A stretch of DNA of 17,505 bases from NCBI GenBank assembly GCA_002407645.1, contig DHNU01000043.1, positions 26,148-43,652 of the forward strand, given 5' to 3'. A model generated the notes under the pieces. That model did no database searches, was not told the DNA's origin, and saw only the letters and a list, made by a program, of their open reading frames with translations. Made by a program: the position numbers and the translations under genes. This document shows, one piece after another, positions 9,395-16,135 of the stretch. Within the stretch, counting starts at the first letter, position 1. Each line of letters begins with the position of its first letter. Source of the stretch: Ruminococcaceae bacterium UBA5408 (lineage in GTDB: Bacteria; Bacillota; Clostridia; Oscillospirales; Acutalibacteraceae).

Positions 9395-9411
9395 TTGCGT
9401 GTATTTGCGTG
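9395..9411. promoter_or_regulatory. Tandem TTGCGTG boxes in the iol leader
   Basis: Two identical TTGCGTG heptamers lie at 9395-9401 and 9405-9411, one helical turn apart, between the predicted start of transcription and the iolC ribosome site. The same heptamer recurs in the reverse orientation at 9545-9551, 9563-9569 and 10806-10812. They are candidate operators for the neighbouring LacI-family regulator; a site here could act as a roadblock. The assignment is inferred from clustering and position. Confidence 0.45.
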
Positions 9412-9427
9412 TTATTTAACGTACAGT

Positions 9428-9445
9428 GTGAGCTTCGCTATTCAC
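9428..9445 (-). other. Imperfect hairpin at the predicted 5' end of the iol mRNA
   Basis: GTG/CAC outer pairs and AGC/GCT inner pairs close a GAA loop, with a three-base bulge on one side. If transcription starts near 9446, the hairpin sits at the very 5' end of the mRNA, where such structures can protect against decay. It is short, so confidence is low. Confidence 0.3.
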
Positions 9446-9452
9446 TATTTGT

Positions 9453-9482
9453 ATATTAGCACATAATTTTATGTTTGCACAA
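9453..9482 (-). promoter_or_regulatory. Predicted promoter of the iol operon (extended -10)
   Basis: Read on the minus strand, the -10 is TAATAT (9458-9453) preceded by TGC, an extended -10. A weak -35, TTGTGC (9482-9477), lies 18 bp upstream. The element around the -10 (TGTGCTAATATACAAATA) closely resembles the lacI promoter near 10766. A TTGCACAA box (9475-9482) overlaps the -35, and a second copy lies 31 bp further upstream (9506-9513), placing operators where they could block RNA polymerase. The predicted leader before iolC is about 70 nt. Confidence 0.5.
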
Positions 9483-9544
9483 GTGTTTTTTGTTAATTCT
9501 ACTCATTGCACAAAGGCAAATCTCCCTTTCTGTGCGTTATTTAG

Positions 9545-9569
9545 CACGCAAGCAAAAGCACGCACGCAA
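9545..9569. promoter_or_regulatory. Upstream pair of CACGCAA boxes
   Basis: CACGCAA occurs at 9545-9551 and 9563-9569, spaced by 18 bp, about 70-100 bp upstream of the predicted iol -35. Next to it, GTGC and GCAC form an inverted repeat around GTTATTTA (9532-9547). These match the TTGCGTG boxes at 9395-9411 in reverse orientation and could allow DNA looping by a LacI-type tetramer or dimer pair. The assignment is inferred from repetition only. Confidence 0.4.
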
Positions 9570-9621
9570 TAAAGTATCTTACTGCACCTAAAGCACACCC
9601 AAACGCTGCCGAAAATTAAGC

Positions 9622-9649
9622 AAAAAAAGAGAGGGGGCATACCCCTCTC
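9622..9649 (-). terminator. Rho-independent terminator after lacI
   Basis: On the minus strand GAGAGGGG (9649-9642) pairs with CCCCTCTC (9636-9629) around a five-base loop, followed by seven Ts (9628-9622). It lies 20 bp after the stop of the LacI-family gene and separates it from the iol promoter region. Confidence 0.85.
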
Positions 9650-9669
9650 AAATTAATATTTTTGTTTTT

Positions 9670-10686
9670 TTAAATACTGTACTTTGTCCTTATGCTTATT
9701 TTAGTATACATGAATTCTTTCTTTGGCTCTATTCCCTGTGAAATAATATTATTGAGGATAAATAAAGGCTTGTACCCCTGTACATATCCATCCTGGTCTA
9801 TTAAAAAATCCGCCATATTTTCGCGAAGAAGTTTTTTGTTATCGGGAGTTGAGTCATATATTATAATAAACGGTCTTTTTTTTGTTTTAAGCTCTGAAAA
9901 TGCTTTTTTTACACCGTTTTGACCGGAAGATGCAATAACTATTCCGTTTAAATCCGGATATGTTTCCAAAGCGTTGAGAATGATTTTTTTAACTTCGTCT
10001 TCGTCGTCGAAACTACTATGTACTCCTACAATTTCCATTTCAGGGAATGTCTTTTTTGCTTCTTCAACAAAACCGTCAACCCTCATATTGCAGACGCTGT
10101 TACTGAAAAATCCTGTTATAATAAGCATTTTTCCCCGATTTCCGGTCATAAGTGCCATAAGTCCCGCACACACTCGACCGCTTTTCCTATTATTCAGTCC
10201 AACAAAACAGCTTCTTTTTGTTCCCACTATGTCAGAGTTAAACGTAACTACCGGAATTGTCAGTTCATTTAAAACAAACCTTACTTCTTCACTTTCAATC
10301 GGCATTATCGCAAGGCCGTCTATTCCTTGACTAATTAATTCGTTTATTTGATTTATCTGTACGTTTTCGTCAACTGTATTGCTTTCTTTTACTAAGACCT
10401 CTAAATCTTTTAGCTTCAGCGCCTCTTTGGCGTCACGAATTCCTTCGTTTACCTTAATCATAAACGGAGACTCTGAAAGCTGAGTAATTACTCCCAATTT
10501 TACAACAGATTTTGAAGTTGTTTTTTTAACTCTTTTTCGCTTTGGAACATATCCGTATTGGTTTGCTATTTCTTTAACCTTTTCTTCTACCTCCGGATTT
10601 ATCCTGCCGCGGTTGTTTAGGGCTCTGTCCACAGTTCCCCTCGAAACCCCGGCAAGCTCTGCAATTTGTTGAATTGTAATCGGCAT
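9670..10686 (-). CDS. LacI-family transcriptional regulator, probable iol repressor
   Basis: This 338-residue protein has the standard LacI layout. The N-terminal helix-turn-helix and hinge is TIQQIAELAGVSRGTVDRAL (4-23), followed by a periplasmic-binding-protein-like effector domain starting at KLGVITQ. The TVDRALN recognition-helix variant is common in regulators of sugar or polyol uptake. The ATG at 10686 follows GGAGG. The gene has its own promoter (10766-10794) and terminator (9622-9649), so it is monocistronic. It lies directly upstream of the iol operon. Repeated TTGCGTG and TTGCACAA boxes flank both its own promoter and the iol promoter, suggesting that it represses both. The effector is unknown; inositol or an early intermediate is a reasonable guess. 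Confidence 0.88.
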   Translation of the reverse strand: MPITIQQIAELAGVSRGTVDRALNNRGRINPEVEEKVKEIANQYGYVPKRKRVKKTTSKSVVKLGVITQLSESPFMIKVNEGIRDAKEALKLKDLEVLVKESNTVDENVQINQINELISQGIDGLAIMPIESEEVRFVLNELTIPVVTFNSDIVGTKRSCFVGLNNRKSGRVCAGLMALMTGNRGKMLIITGFFSNSVCNMRVDGFVEEAKKTFPEMEIVGVHSSFDDEDEVKKIILNALETYPDLNGIVIASSGQNGVKKAFSELKTKKRPFIIIYDSTPDNKKLLRENMADFLIDQDGYVQGYKPLFILNNIISQGIEPKKEFMYTKISIRTKYSI

Positions 10687-10765
10687 ACAATCCTCCTACC
10701 AATATATTTTTTGTCTAACGACTTGTTAAGATGGCGTTTTATGATTTAATTCTATGGTATTTGTA

Positions 10766-10794
10766 ATTGTAGCACAACGCGTGCAAAACGTAAA
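10766..10794 (-). promoter_or_regulatory. Predicted lacI promoter with operator in the spacer
   Basis: On the minus strand the -35 is TTTACG (10794-10789), the spacer is exactly 17 bp, and the -10 is TACAAT (10771-10766) with an extended TGC in front. The spacer contains the inverted repeat GCAC-N5-GTGC (10772-10784), well placed for autorepression. A reverse-orientation CACGCAA box lies just upstream at 10806-10812. The -10 region matches the iol promoter near 9455. Confidence 0.55.
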
Positions 10795-10869
10795 TAGCAA
10801 ATATGCACGCAATTTTGTATATTTTATTGTTGCATAGAGCCTAAAATTATTCTGATTGCTCTTATTTTG

Positions 10870-11715
10870 CTATTTCTCATAAGGAGTTCTGAATACGTTT
10901 ATGTGCTTTTTAATATTTTCATAGGTACCTTGAACCATTGCTTCGTTCAATCCGAAAAAGTCACACTTTGAATTATTTTTTATATATTCAACTGCATACT
11001 TGGTAAGGCTGTTAAAATTAGCGGTAGCAATATTAACTTTTCTTATCCCTAAAGATATTGCCCGCTGAAAATCTTTGTCCGATATTCCGCTGCCTCCATG
11101 AAGGACGAGAGGGACACTTACACTTTGATTAATTTCATTTAGTACATTAAAAGCAAGTTTAGGCGCTTTTTTATAATTGCCATGTGCATTTCCTATTGCC
11201 ACAGCAAGAGCATCTATACCTGTTTCACCACAAAATTCCTCTGCGTCTTTTGGATTTGTATAGAGAATTTCATTGTCAACCGAACCGTCTTCACTGCCGC
11301 CGACAACTCCGAGTTCCGCTTCAACGGTTGCTCCGTATGTTTTTGCAAGCTTGACTACCTGTTTTGTTTTCGATATGTTATCCTCAAACGGCAATGAAGA
11401 CGCATCCAGCATTACAGATGTAAAACCGAGATTCAGCGCCTGTTTAACCGTTTCCATTGTTAATCCATGGTCAAGATGCACCGCTATATCAACTTTAGCC
11501 TCTTTTGCTGCTTGAATCATCATTGGACCCATTAACGATAGTGGAGAATTTTTAAGTCGAACTTCTGCAATTTGAAGTATTATCGGTGTGTTTAATTCCT
11601 CTGCCGCTTTTATAGCACCTTTAACCATCTCCATATTGCCTACACTGAAAGCCCCTGTCGCTATCTTGTTTCTTTCGGCTTTCTGCAGAAGTTCTTTCAT
11701 TTTAACTAATGCCAT
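10870..11715 (-). CDS. iolJ: Class II aldolase, probable DKGP aldolase IolJ
   Basis: A 281-residue class II (zinc) fructose-bisphosphate-type aldolase. Catalytic D82 and zinc ligand H83 lie in HLDHG (80-84). The further zinc-binding histidines are H178 (NAHGNY) and H206 (LHGGSG). I place the start at the ATG at 11715 because the GGAGG ribosome site lies inside the first codons of the longer frame (ATG at 11730) and fits this ATG, giving MALVKMKELL like other family members. DKGP aldolase splits 2-deoxy-5-keto-gluconate-6-phosphate into DHAP and malonate semialdehyde, which completes the visible pathway. Fructose-bisphosphate or tagatose-bisphosphate aldolase cannot be excluded by sequence alone; the position beside iol genes is the main argument. 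It is transcribed apart from the iol operon and faces the DeoR gene. Confidence 0.8.
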   Translation of the reverse strand: MALVKMKELLQKAERNKIATGAFSVGNMEMVKGAIKAAEELNTPIILQIAEVRLKNSPLSLMGPMMIQAAKEAKVDIAVHLDHGLTMETVKQALNLGFTSVMLDASSLPFEDNISKTKQVVKLAKTYGATVEAELGVVGGSEDGSVDNEILYTNPKDAEEFCGETGIDALAVAIGNAHGNYKKAPKLAFNVLNEINQSVSVPLVLHGGSGISDKDFQRAISLGIRKVNIATANFNSLTKYAVEYIKNNSKCDFFGLNEAMVQGTYENIKKHINVFRTPYEK

Positions 11716-11769
11716 TTCAATAACCTCCATTTTAATGTGAGTATATTTTTATTATATTTTGGGTAACTA

Positions 11770-11817
11770 TTGATTATAAGTTAACATCATACCATTCATT
11801 TGTCAATATATAATCAA
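11770..11817. promoter_or_regulatory. TTGATTATA inverted repeat between iolJ and deoR (candidate DeoR operator)
   Basis: TTGATTATA (11770-11778) and its exact complement TATAATCAA (11809-11817) are separated by 30 bp. Read on the minus strand, 11776-11766 is TAATCAATAGT, which fits the IolR operator consensus WRAYCAADARD as I recall it from B. subtilis; the other arm misses it by one base. A perfect TTGACA -35 for the minus strand lies inside (11806-11801), but the nearest TATAAT is 22 bp away, so the iolJ promoter is not settled. The location in a 176-bp divergent gap suits control by the adjacent DeoR protein. Confidence 0.5.
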
Positions 11818-11852
11818 ATAATATAAAAGATATATTCTTAATTTACCAAATA

Positions 11853-11861
11853 TGTTATAAT
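11853..11861 (+). promoter_or_regulatory. Extended -10 of the deoR promoter
   Basis: TGT followed by a perfect TATAAT (11856-11861) forms an extended -10 about 30 bp before the deoR ATG. No good -35 is visible at 17 bp, which extended -10 promoters can tolerate. The ribosome site is AAGGCGG, ending about 7 bases before the ATG. Confidence 0.55.
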
Positions 11862-11891
11862 AATTTTAAATAACTATAAGGCGGTATTTAA

Positions 11892-12650
11892 ATGCGAAAT
11901 CAAAGGATTGAACTTATAAAAAAATATATTGAAGATGAAAAAAACGTTTCTTTGGATAAATTATGTGAAATTTTTAAAGTTTCTAAAAATACTATACGCC
12001 GCGATATAAACGAGTTGGAAAACTTGGGATTCGTAAAAAAAGTTTACGGCGGAGTTACCTTAAATTCACAGTCTGAAATCCGTCCTCTCCTGCCGTATAG
12101 AGAAAGATACGTTCAGAATAAAGCAGAGAAGGAACATATAGCAAAATTAGCATCTGAATTAGTTTTAGATGATGATATAATATTTATTGACACAGGAACA
12201 ACATGTTGCAGCTTAATTGATTATATAGGCAATAAAAAATGTACGGTAATAACAAACAGCATGCGTGTTTGTCTAAGCGCCATGCAGTACAGCTCCTTAA
12301 AAGTAATTGTTTTACCCGGAGTATTAAAGCGCGAAACAATGTCCTTTATAAGTTCTGACCGTTTAAATTACTTAGAAGATTTCAACATAACAAAAGCTTT
12401 TATGACTTGCACAGGCGTTACTGTAGAAAATGGGCTGACAAATGCCTCTGAAGAAGAATATTGGGTGAAAAAAGCCGCTGTAGAAAACAGTAAAAGCTGT
12501 TTTCTTCTTGCCGACCACTCAAAATTTGGTAAATTTTCTCTCATGACTTTTTGTAAGCTAAAGGATATTGACAACATAATTACAGATGAACCGTTAAACG
12601 AAGAAATTAAAAAATACTGTAAAGATAATCAAATAAAAATAAGTTATTAA
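11892..12650 (+). CDS. DeoR-family transcriptional regulator (IolR/GlpR-like)
   Basis: This 252-residue protein has the full DeoR length. The N-terminal winged helix-turn-helix is LDKLCEIFKVSKNTIRRDIN (21-40), followed by the family mark VYGGV (51-55). The C-terminal phosphosugar-sensing domain has DTGTTC (100-105) at the phosphate-binding loop and HSKFGK near residue 208. B. subtilis IolR belongs to this family and senses the phosphorylated intermediate DKGP. This gene faces the aldolase that consumes DKGP and could act the same way. It is the only plus-strand gene in the first 16.8 kb and ends at a strong hairpin terminator (12710-12743). I leave the symbol open because other DeoR proteins sense other sugar phosphates. 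Confidence 0.88.
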   Translation: MRNQRIELIKKYIEDEKNVSLDKLCEIFKVSKNTIRRDINELENLGFVKKVYGGVTLNSQSEIRPLLPYRERYVQNKAEKEHIAKLASELVLDDDIIFIDTGTTCCSLIDYIGNKKCTVITNSMRVCLSAMQYSSLKVIVLPGVLKRETMSFISSDRLNYLEDFNITKAFMTCTGVTVENGLTNASEEEYWVKKAAVENSKSCFLLADHSKFGKFSLMTFCKLKDIDNIITDEPLNEEIKKYCKDNQIKISY

Positions 12651-12658
12651 AATCAAAA

Positions 12659-12743
12659 CTGCACCTGCGGGGTTCTCAGCCACGATTATATTTCAGTTAT
12701 TTGCACAGCAAAAAAGGAACAGGGTATAAACCCTGTTCCTTTT
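12659..12743. repeat. Dispersed repeat, copy A (degenerate 5' motif plus terminator hairpin)
   Basis: The left part (12659-12678) matches 17392-17410 except for one extra base: CTGCACC(T)GCGGGGTTCTCA. After about 37 bp comes the GGAACAGGG hairpin (12716-12739), which is also found at 16017 and 17455. In this copy the hairpin part of the left motif is broken (GCCACG instead of CCCCG). It lies between two converging genes. No target duplication could be recognised. Confidence 0.6.
12710..12743. terminator. Bidirectional terminator between deoR and the ABC operon
   Basis: GGAACAGGG (12716-12724) and CCCTGTTCC (12731-12739) form a perfect 9-bp stem with loop TATAAA. It has six As on the left (12710-12715) and four Ts on the right (12740-12743), so it can stop transcription in both directions. 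It serves deoR from the left and the four-gene ABC operon from the right, whose last stop codon lies 5 bp away. Confidence 0.88.
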
Positions 12744-12748
12744 CATAC

Positions 12749-13423
12749 TCAGTCATTCATATATACACCTATCGATTTAAAAATCTGTTCCTTGTAATCA
12801 TAATAATTGTCTAATACCTGACTGTCGGTTGCATAGATATCCATACCCAGTAAGTCATTTATAGTATATTTTTTACTTTTGTCTAAACACTCTGTCTGAC
12901 GTTTTCGGGAAATCCTATAACACCCAAATGCACCCTGTGTGACGGGATAATACTGAGATTTTTCAAAATCGTTCAGCTTACGTGATTTGTCAAACTCTTT
13001 GTGATTTAAAAGCAAAACATACTCATCGCCTTTTTGGAGCGGAATTGTAAAGTGCCCCCTCGCGTTTATGTATTGTTTTTTCGTAAATACTTCCAGTGGT
13101 TCAATAATGCAAAGCTCCTCATTTAACAAGGCTTTATTTCCTTTATATATTTGTGACACTGAAACTTCTGAAAAAAACGCGTCGGGTATCATTTTACGTT
13201 TACCGTTATATTTTGCTTTTACAATGATGTCAGCCTGATCAATGATATCGGCAGGTGAAGATATTTTGTTTTCTTTTAGTAAATCTGACATCACATCATT
13301 AGCATTATATTCGTAATTGTAAACAGCGTCTCCTGCATCGGTATACGAAAAGCGTGTTATGGCAGCAAAAATAATGCATACTAATATTAGCGAAAAAGGA
13401 ATCAAATACATTTTTAGCTTCAT
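12749..13423 (-). CDS. Membrane-anchored extracytoplasmic protein of unknown function in an ABC operon
   Basis: This 224-residue protein has a single N-terminal hydrophobic segment (about 5-24) after MKLKM, then a polar domain. It looks like a signal anchor or uncleaved signal with the body outside the membrane. No lipoprotein box (a Cys after L-x-G/A) is evident. I do not recognise the domain; the segments IIVKAKYNG and GDEYVLLLN suggest beta structure. Its ATG overlaps the stop of the ATPase gene (ATGA), so translation is coupled and it probably works with the transporter, for example as an accessory or sensor subunit. It is the last gene of the operon, directly before the terminator. Confidence 0.75.
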   Translation of the reverse strand: MKLKMYLIPFSLILVCIIFAAITRFSYTDAGDAVYNYEYNANDVMSDLLKENKISSPADIIDQADIIVKAKYNGKRKMIPDAFFSEVSVSQIYKGNKALLNEELCIIEPLEVFTKKQYINARGHFTIPLQKGDEYVLLLNHKEFDKSRKLNDFEKSQYYPVTQGAFGCYRISRKRQTECLDKSKKYTINDLLGMDIYATDSQVLDNYYDYKEQIFKSIGVYMND

Positions 13424-14175
13424 TTTAATATTTCTCCTGTAGTTTCGGTCAATTTTCCATCATTCATTTTAAAAAATCGACTGCAAAGCAAATTTAAATC
13501 CTCCTTGTTATGGCTGGCAACCAAAACTGCAGCCCCGCGATTAACCTCTTCACGGATTATATTCCTTACTTGTTCCACTCCATTCTCGTCCAACGCATTA
13601 GTGGGTTCGTCTAAAAGAATAAGGTTTGGCTTTTCCATTACCGCTTGTGCAATGCCAAGACGCTGCTTCATGCCAAGGGAATATTTACGGTATGCACGTT
13701 TATCGTTAGGGTCAAGACCCACACGTTCAATTGCATGTTTAATATCATCATCTGATATTATATTTTTAATGGAAGCAAGCGTTTTTAAATTTTCATATCC
13801 GGTATAATACGGCCAAAAACCAACGGATTCAATAATCAGCCCGAGACTTTCGGGGAAGGAAACTTCGTCGCCGATTTTTTTATTAAATACAGTAACAGTT
13901 CCCTCTGTGGGATGGATTAATCCGGCAATTGCCCGGAAAAGCATAGATTTACCGGAACCGTTGTGCCCGTAAAAGCCATAAGCGTTTCCCTTTTCCAACG
14001 ATAAATTTATATCGGAAAGTATTACCCTGCCTTTTAAGTTTTTATATAAATGATTAATTTCAACTACAGCCATATTTTTATCGTCTAAAGATACCGTTCT
14101 TAACATAGATAATAAGAAAGGAAGTAATAAAAGTGGATAAAATGAAAGCTGATAAAACAATTTTTTTATTCTCAT
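13420..14175 (-). CDS. ABC transporter ATPase, BcrA-like, with hydrophobic N-terminal extension
   Basis: This 251-residue protein has Walker A GHNGSGKS (70-77), the signature region YSLGMKQRL (165-173), Walker B LILLDE (185-190) and switch H222. The LIIES stretch in the Q-loop position and YSLGMKQRL are typical of the bacitracin/lantibiotic-export (BcrA) branch, which pairs with ABC-2 permeases. Residues 1-34, before the usual family start at M35 (MAVVEI), include a hydrophobic stretch (about 13-25) that ABC ATPases normally lack. The ATG at 14175 lies 7 bp after the permease stop with only a weak ribosome site. The ATG at 14073 gives a normal-length protein but has no clear ribosome site, so the start is uncertain. 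The stop overlaps the next gene by ATGA. Confidence 0.88.
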   Translation of the reverse strand: MRIKKLFYQLSFYPLLLLPFLLSMLRTVSLDDKNMAVVEINHLYKNLKGRVILSDINLSLEKGNAYGFYGHNGSGKSMLFRAIAGLIHPTEGTVTVFNKKIGDEVSFPESLGLIIESVGFWPYYTGYENLKTLASIKNIISDDDIKHAIERVGLDPNDKRAYRKYSLGMKQRLGIAQAVMEKPNLILLDEPTNALDENGVEQVRNIIREEVNRGAAVLVASHNKEDLNLLCSRFFKMNDGKLTETTGEILK

Positions 14176-14182
14176 AATTTCT

Positions 14183-14911
14183 TCATCTCTGTTTTAAATA
14201 ATCTCTATTGCTGAGAATTGTTTTAAACAATAACGAAAATAAGAGAATCAATATTATTGTGGTTATGAGTAACGGTACATAAAAATCCAAAGTATTAACA
14301 GCGACTTCAATTAAATAAATAATAAAAATACCAAATGTGTACCAATTGGATAAAAAGAATTCTATTATAACAAAGGAATAAGCAACAGCAAATCCAGCAA
14401 GGGCACTCCGAAAAAAGAAAGAAAAAAAACAAAAAATTAAAGCAAGTGAAATAAACCCAAGTACTTGCAATGTATAGCATTTTGCAATTATTTTAATATA
14501 TTTAAACGTGTCCGACATTTTATGGAAATATAAAGTTCGAAGTAATAATAGTAAATATAAATATGAAACAAACATCGTACTTTCTATGACAATAACCAAC
14601 ATACAGCTTTGCCACCATTTTGTATGATTTGAAAATCTAATCATTACGGATGGCTTACCGAAGAAATCGTATGAATCTTTCCGAAATATAAAAAATATTG
14701 GGCAAAGTAAAAAACTGACCGGAGCAGCCGAAAAAAAGTTATCAAAATTAGCAAGAAAGAACGGATGATTGTAAATGCTGATCTGCTGATAAATAATTTC
14801 CTGATTAAAACAAGCGAGCAAAGTATAACACGCTAACACAAGAATTGAAAACAAAAAATATTTACTTTTCGCCTTAAGAGAAAAGTATTGTTTTAACATC
14901 TTATAGTTCAT
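14183..14911 (-). CDS. ABC-2-type permease subunit (second)
   Basis: This integral membrane protein of up to 242 residues has about six hydrophobic segments (around 18-35, 60-76, 104-124, 145-168, 170-200 and 213-232) and no other recognisable domain. Its location between another permease and a BcrA-like ATPase indicates an ABC-2 transmembrane subunit, probably forming a heterodimer with the product of 14901-15746. The frame from the ATG at 14911 overlaps the upstream gene by 11 bp, with AAAGG directly against the ATG. The ATG at 14899 (M4) is better spaced from that site and follows the upstream stop by one base, so it may be the true start. The substrate is unknown. Confidence 0.75.
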   Translation of the reverse strand: MNYKMLKQYFSLKAKSKYFLFSILVLACYTLLACFNQEIIYQQISIYNHPFFLANFDNFFSAAPVSFLLCPIFFIFRKDSYDFFGKPSVMIRFSNHTKWWQSCMLVIVIESTMFVSYLYLLLLLRTLYFHKMSDTFKYIKIIAKCYTLQVLGFISLALIFCFFSFFFRSALAGFAVAYSFVIIEFFLSNWYTFGIFIIYLIEVAVNTLDFYVPLLITTIILILLFSLLFKTILSNRDYLKQR

Positions 14912-15746
14912 CCTTTACTTTGAGAAGTTTAAAACTTATTGCGGAAGAGTTTATTATTACCAGAACTAAAATTAATAGAACTATATGAGAGAGGGTCATA
15001 TTTGGTACACCAATCGGCGGCATCAATAAATGGTATATAGGAATATAACTTGTACTTAATACTGATATTATAAATTGAATAAGAATCCAAAGAATTCCGG
15101 GCAGTGTAAGTACAATAAATCTGCTTTTATGATAAAATAATGAGAATGAGAATGATAACTGAGCCAATAAGCCACTGACAATTCCGGGTATTGCGCAATA
15201 AATCAGATTATAAAGATAGGGTGAATTAACACCAATTGAGCGAAAAAAGCCTACGAACTGAAAATTATCATCTAAGAATGGCTCCGATCCCATCATTCGC
15301 AGTGTTTCTAACGGACAAGCAACGCAAAATATCAGCTGAGCCAATGCTAATGGAACAAACACGATGAAAAATCCTGATAAAAAAACGGTTAACACGGAAC
15401 TTATATAATATTTTTCACGGCTTATCCTGGTTAATATTACCTTTATCGCCCCGCTTTTATAATCATCAAAATAACAATATGAATAAGCAAGAGAAGACAG
15501 AAACGGAAGTACCATCAAGTAAACGACCATCCTTATTTGCATGGTGTATTTAGCTCCTATAAAAGCATTTAATTCTCCCCAATAAGTCCAAGCCGGATTG
15601 ACAGCAATGATGTCTGAACCAAACAAATAATACAAATCAATTAAGCAAGGCGCTAAAAAGAGCAATATTGATAAAGTAAACGCTATTAAAAATTCCTTTC
15701 GCCGCAGCATATCCTTCATTTTGCAATTAAAAATATTCCGAAACAA
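14901..15746 (-). CDS. ABC-2-type permease subunit (first), TTG start
   Basis: This 281-residue membrane protein has about six hydrophobic segments. The cytoplasmic stretch YFDDYKSGAIKVILTRISREKYY (split here only by reading, residues about 92-114) is the typical loop of ABC-2 export permeases such as BcrB-like and NatB-like proteins. The start is TTG at 15746 with a GAGGTG ribosome site about 7 bases upstream. The next ATGs (residues 9 and 12) lack one. It is the first gene of the four-gene operon with a strong promoter at 15863-15891. It probably exports a peptide or antibiotic or confers resistance, but nothing in the sequence names the substrate. Confidence 0.8.
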   Translation of the reverse strand: MFRNIFNCKMKDMLRRKEFLIAFTLSILLFLAPCLIDLYYLFGSDIIAVNPAWTYWGELNAFIGAKYTMQIRMVVYLMVLPFLSSLAYSYCYFDDYKSGAIKVILTRISREKYYISSVLTVFLSGFFIVFVPLALAQLIFCVACPLETLRMMGSEPFLDDNFQFVGFFRSIGVNSPYLYNLIYCAIPGIVSGLLAQLSFSFSLFYHKSRFIVLTLPGILWILIQFIISVLSTSYIPIYHLLMPPIGVPNMTLSHIVLLILVLVIINSSAISFKLLKVKDEL

Positions 15747-15862
15747 TTTGCTTCACCTCAGATTAAGATATTTCATTTTAATGTACACATAAAATTCCAA
15801 TTTAAAACAAGCTCTGATATAATTACAAATAAAAATTCTAAATTAATATTCCTATTATGTAT

Positions 15863-15891
15863 ATTATATGTCGTTTTTTAATGTTCGTCAA
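15863..15891 (-). promoter_or_regulatory. Promoter of the ABC-2 operon
   Basis: On the minus strand the -35 is TTGACG (15891-15886), the spacer is exactly 17 bp, and the -10 is a perfect TATAAT (15868-15863). This is the best sigma-A promoter match in the window. Transcription would start near 15856, leaving a leader of about 110 nt. Confidence 0.75.
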
Positions 15892-16008
15892 TTTGAGATA
15901 AATTATATTCATTTTCATAATATAAACAGATACTATAATTTATAAGTTAATAAAATGTATAAAAACTTTTAAATCTAAATATTTGTTTAATTTAAATATT
16001 TTTGTACA

Positions 16009-16046
16009 ACAAAAAAGGAACAAGGCTTGTACCCTGTTCCTTTTTT
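16009..16046. terminator. Terminator hairpin, repeat copy B
   Basis: GGAACAAGG (16017-16025) and CCCTGTTCC (16032-16040) with loop CTTGTA have one A-C mismatch on the plus strand. This becomes a G-U pair on the minus strand, so the minus-strand RNA stem is complete. Six As precede it (16011-16016) and six Ts follow (16041-16046). It probably ends transcription of the decayed gene at 16136-16632. The core and left flank (TACAACAAAAAA) are nearly identical to the copy at 17455. Confidence 0.8.
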
Positions 16047-16135
16047 ATATAAAAATATGCTTTTTCAGAATTTTATTGTACTATTAAAGTTCCAAGTAAA
16101 AATGAATTTTAGTATTTTTTGAAAGGTTATTTTGA

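Larger units (their letters stand above)
15747..16135. other. 389-bp AT-rich non-coding gap
   Basis: No credible gene was seen. The gap holds the promoter of the ABC operon (15863-15891), a roughly 110-nt leader before the TTG start, and the second copy of the terminator hairpin (16009-16046). The stretch 15892-16008 is very AT-rich with no feature I can name. Confidence 0.6.

Noticed and set aside
9974..10330. Plus-strand open frames antisense to the LacI gene
   Set aside because: Two overlapping frames lie within a complete LacI-family gene, with no start context or recognisable protein.
10836..10864. Possible terminator after the aldolase gene (AGAGC...GCTCT)
   Set aside because: The stem is only 5 bp around a long AT-rich loop, and no T-run follows on the minus strand.
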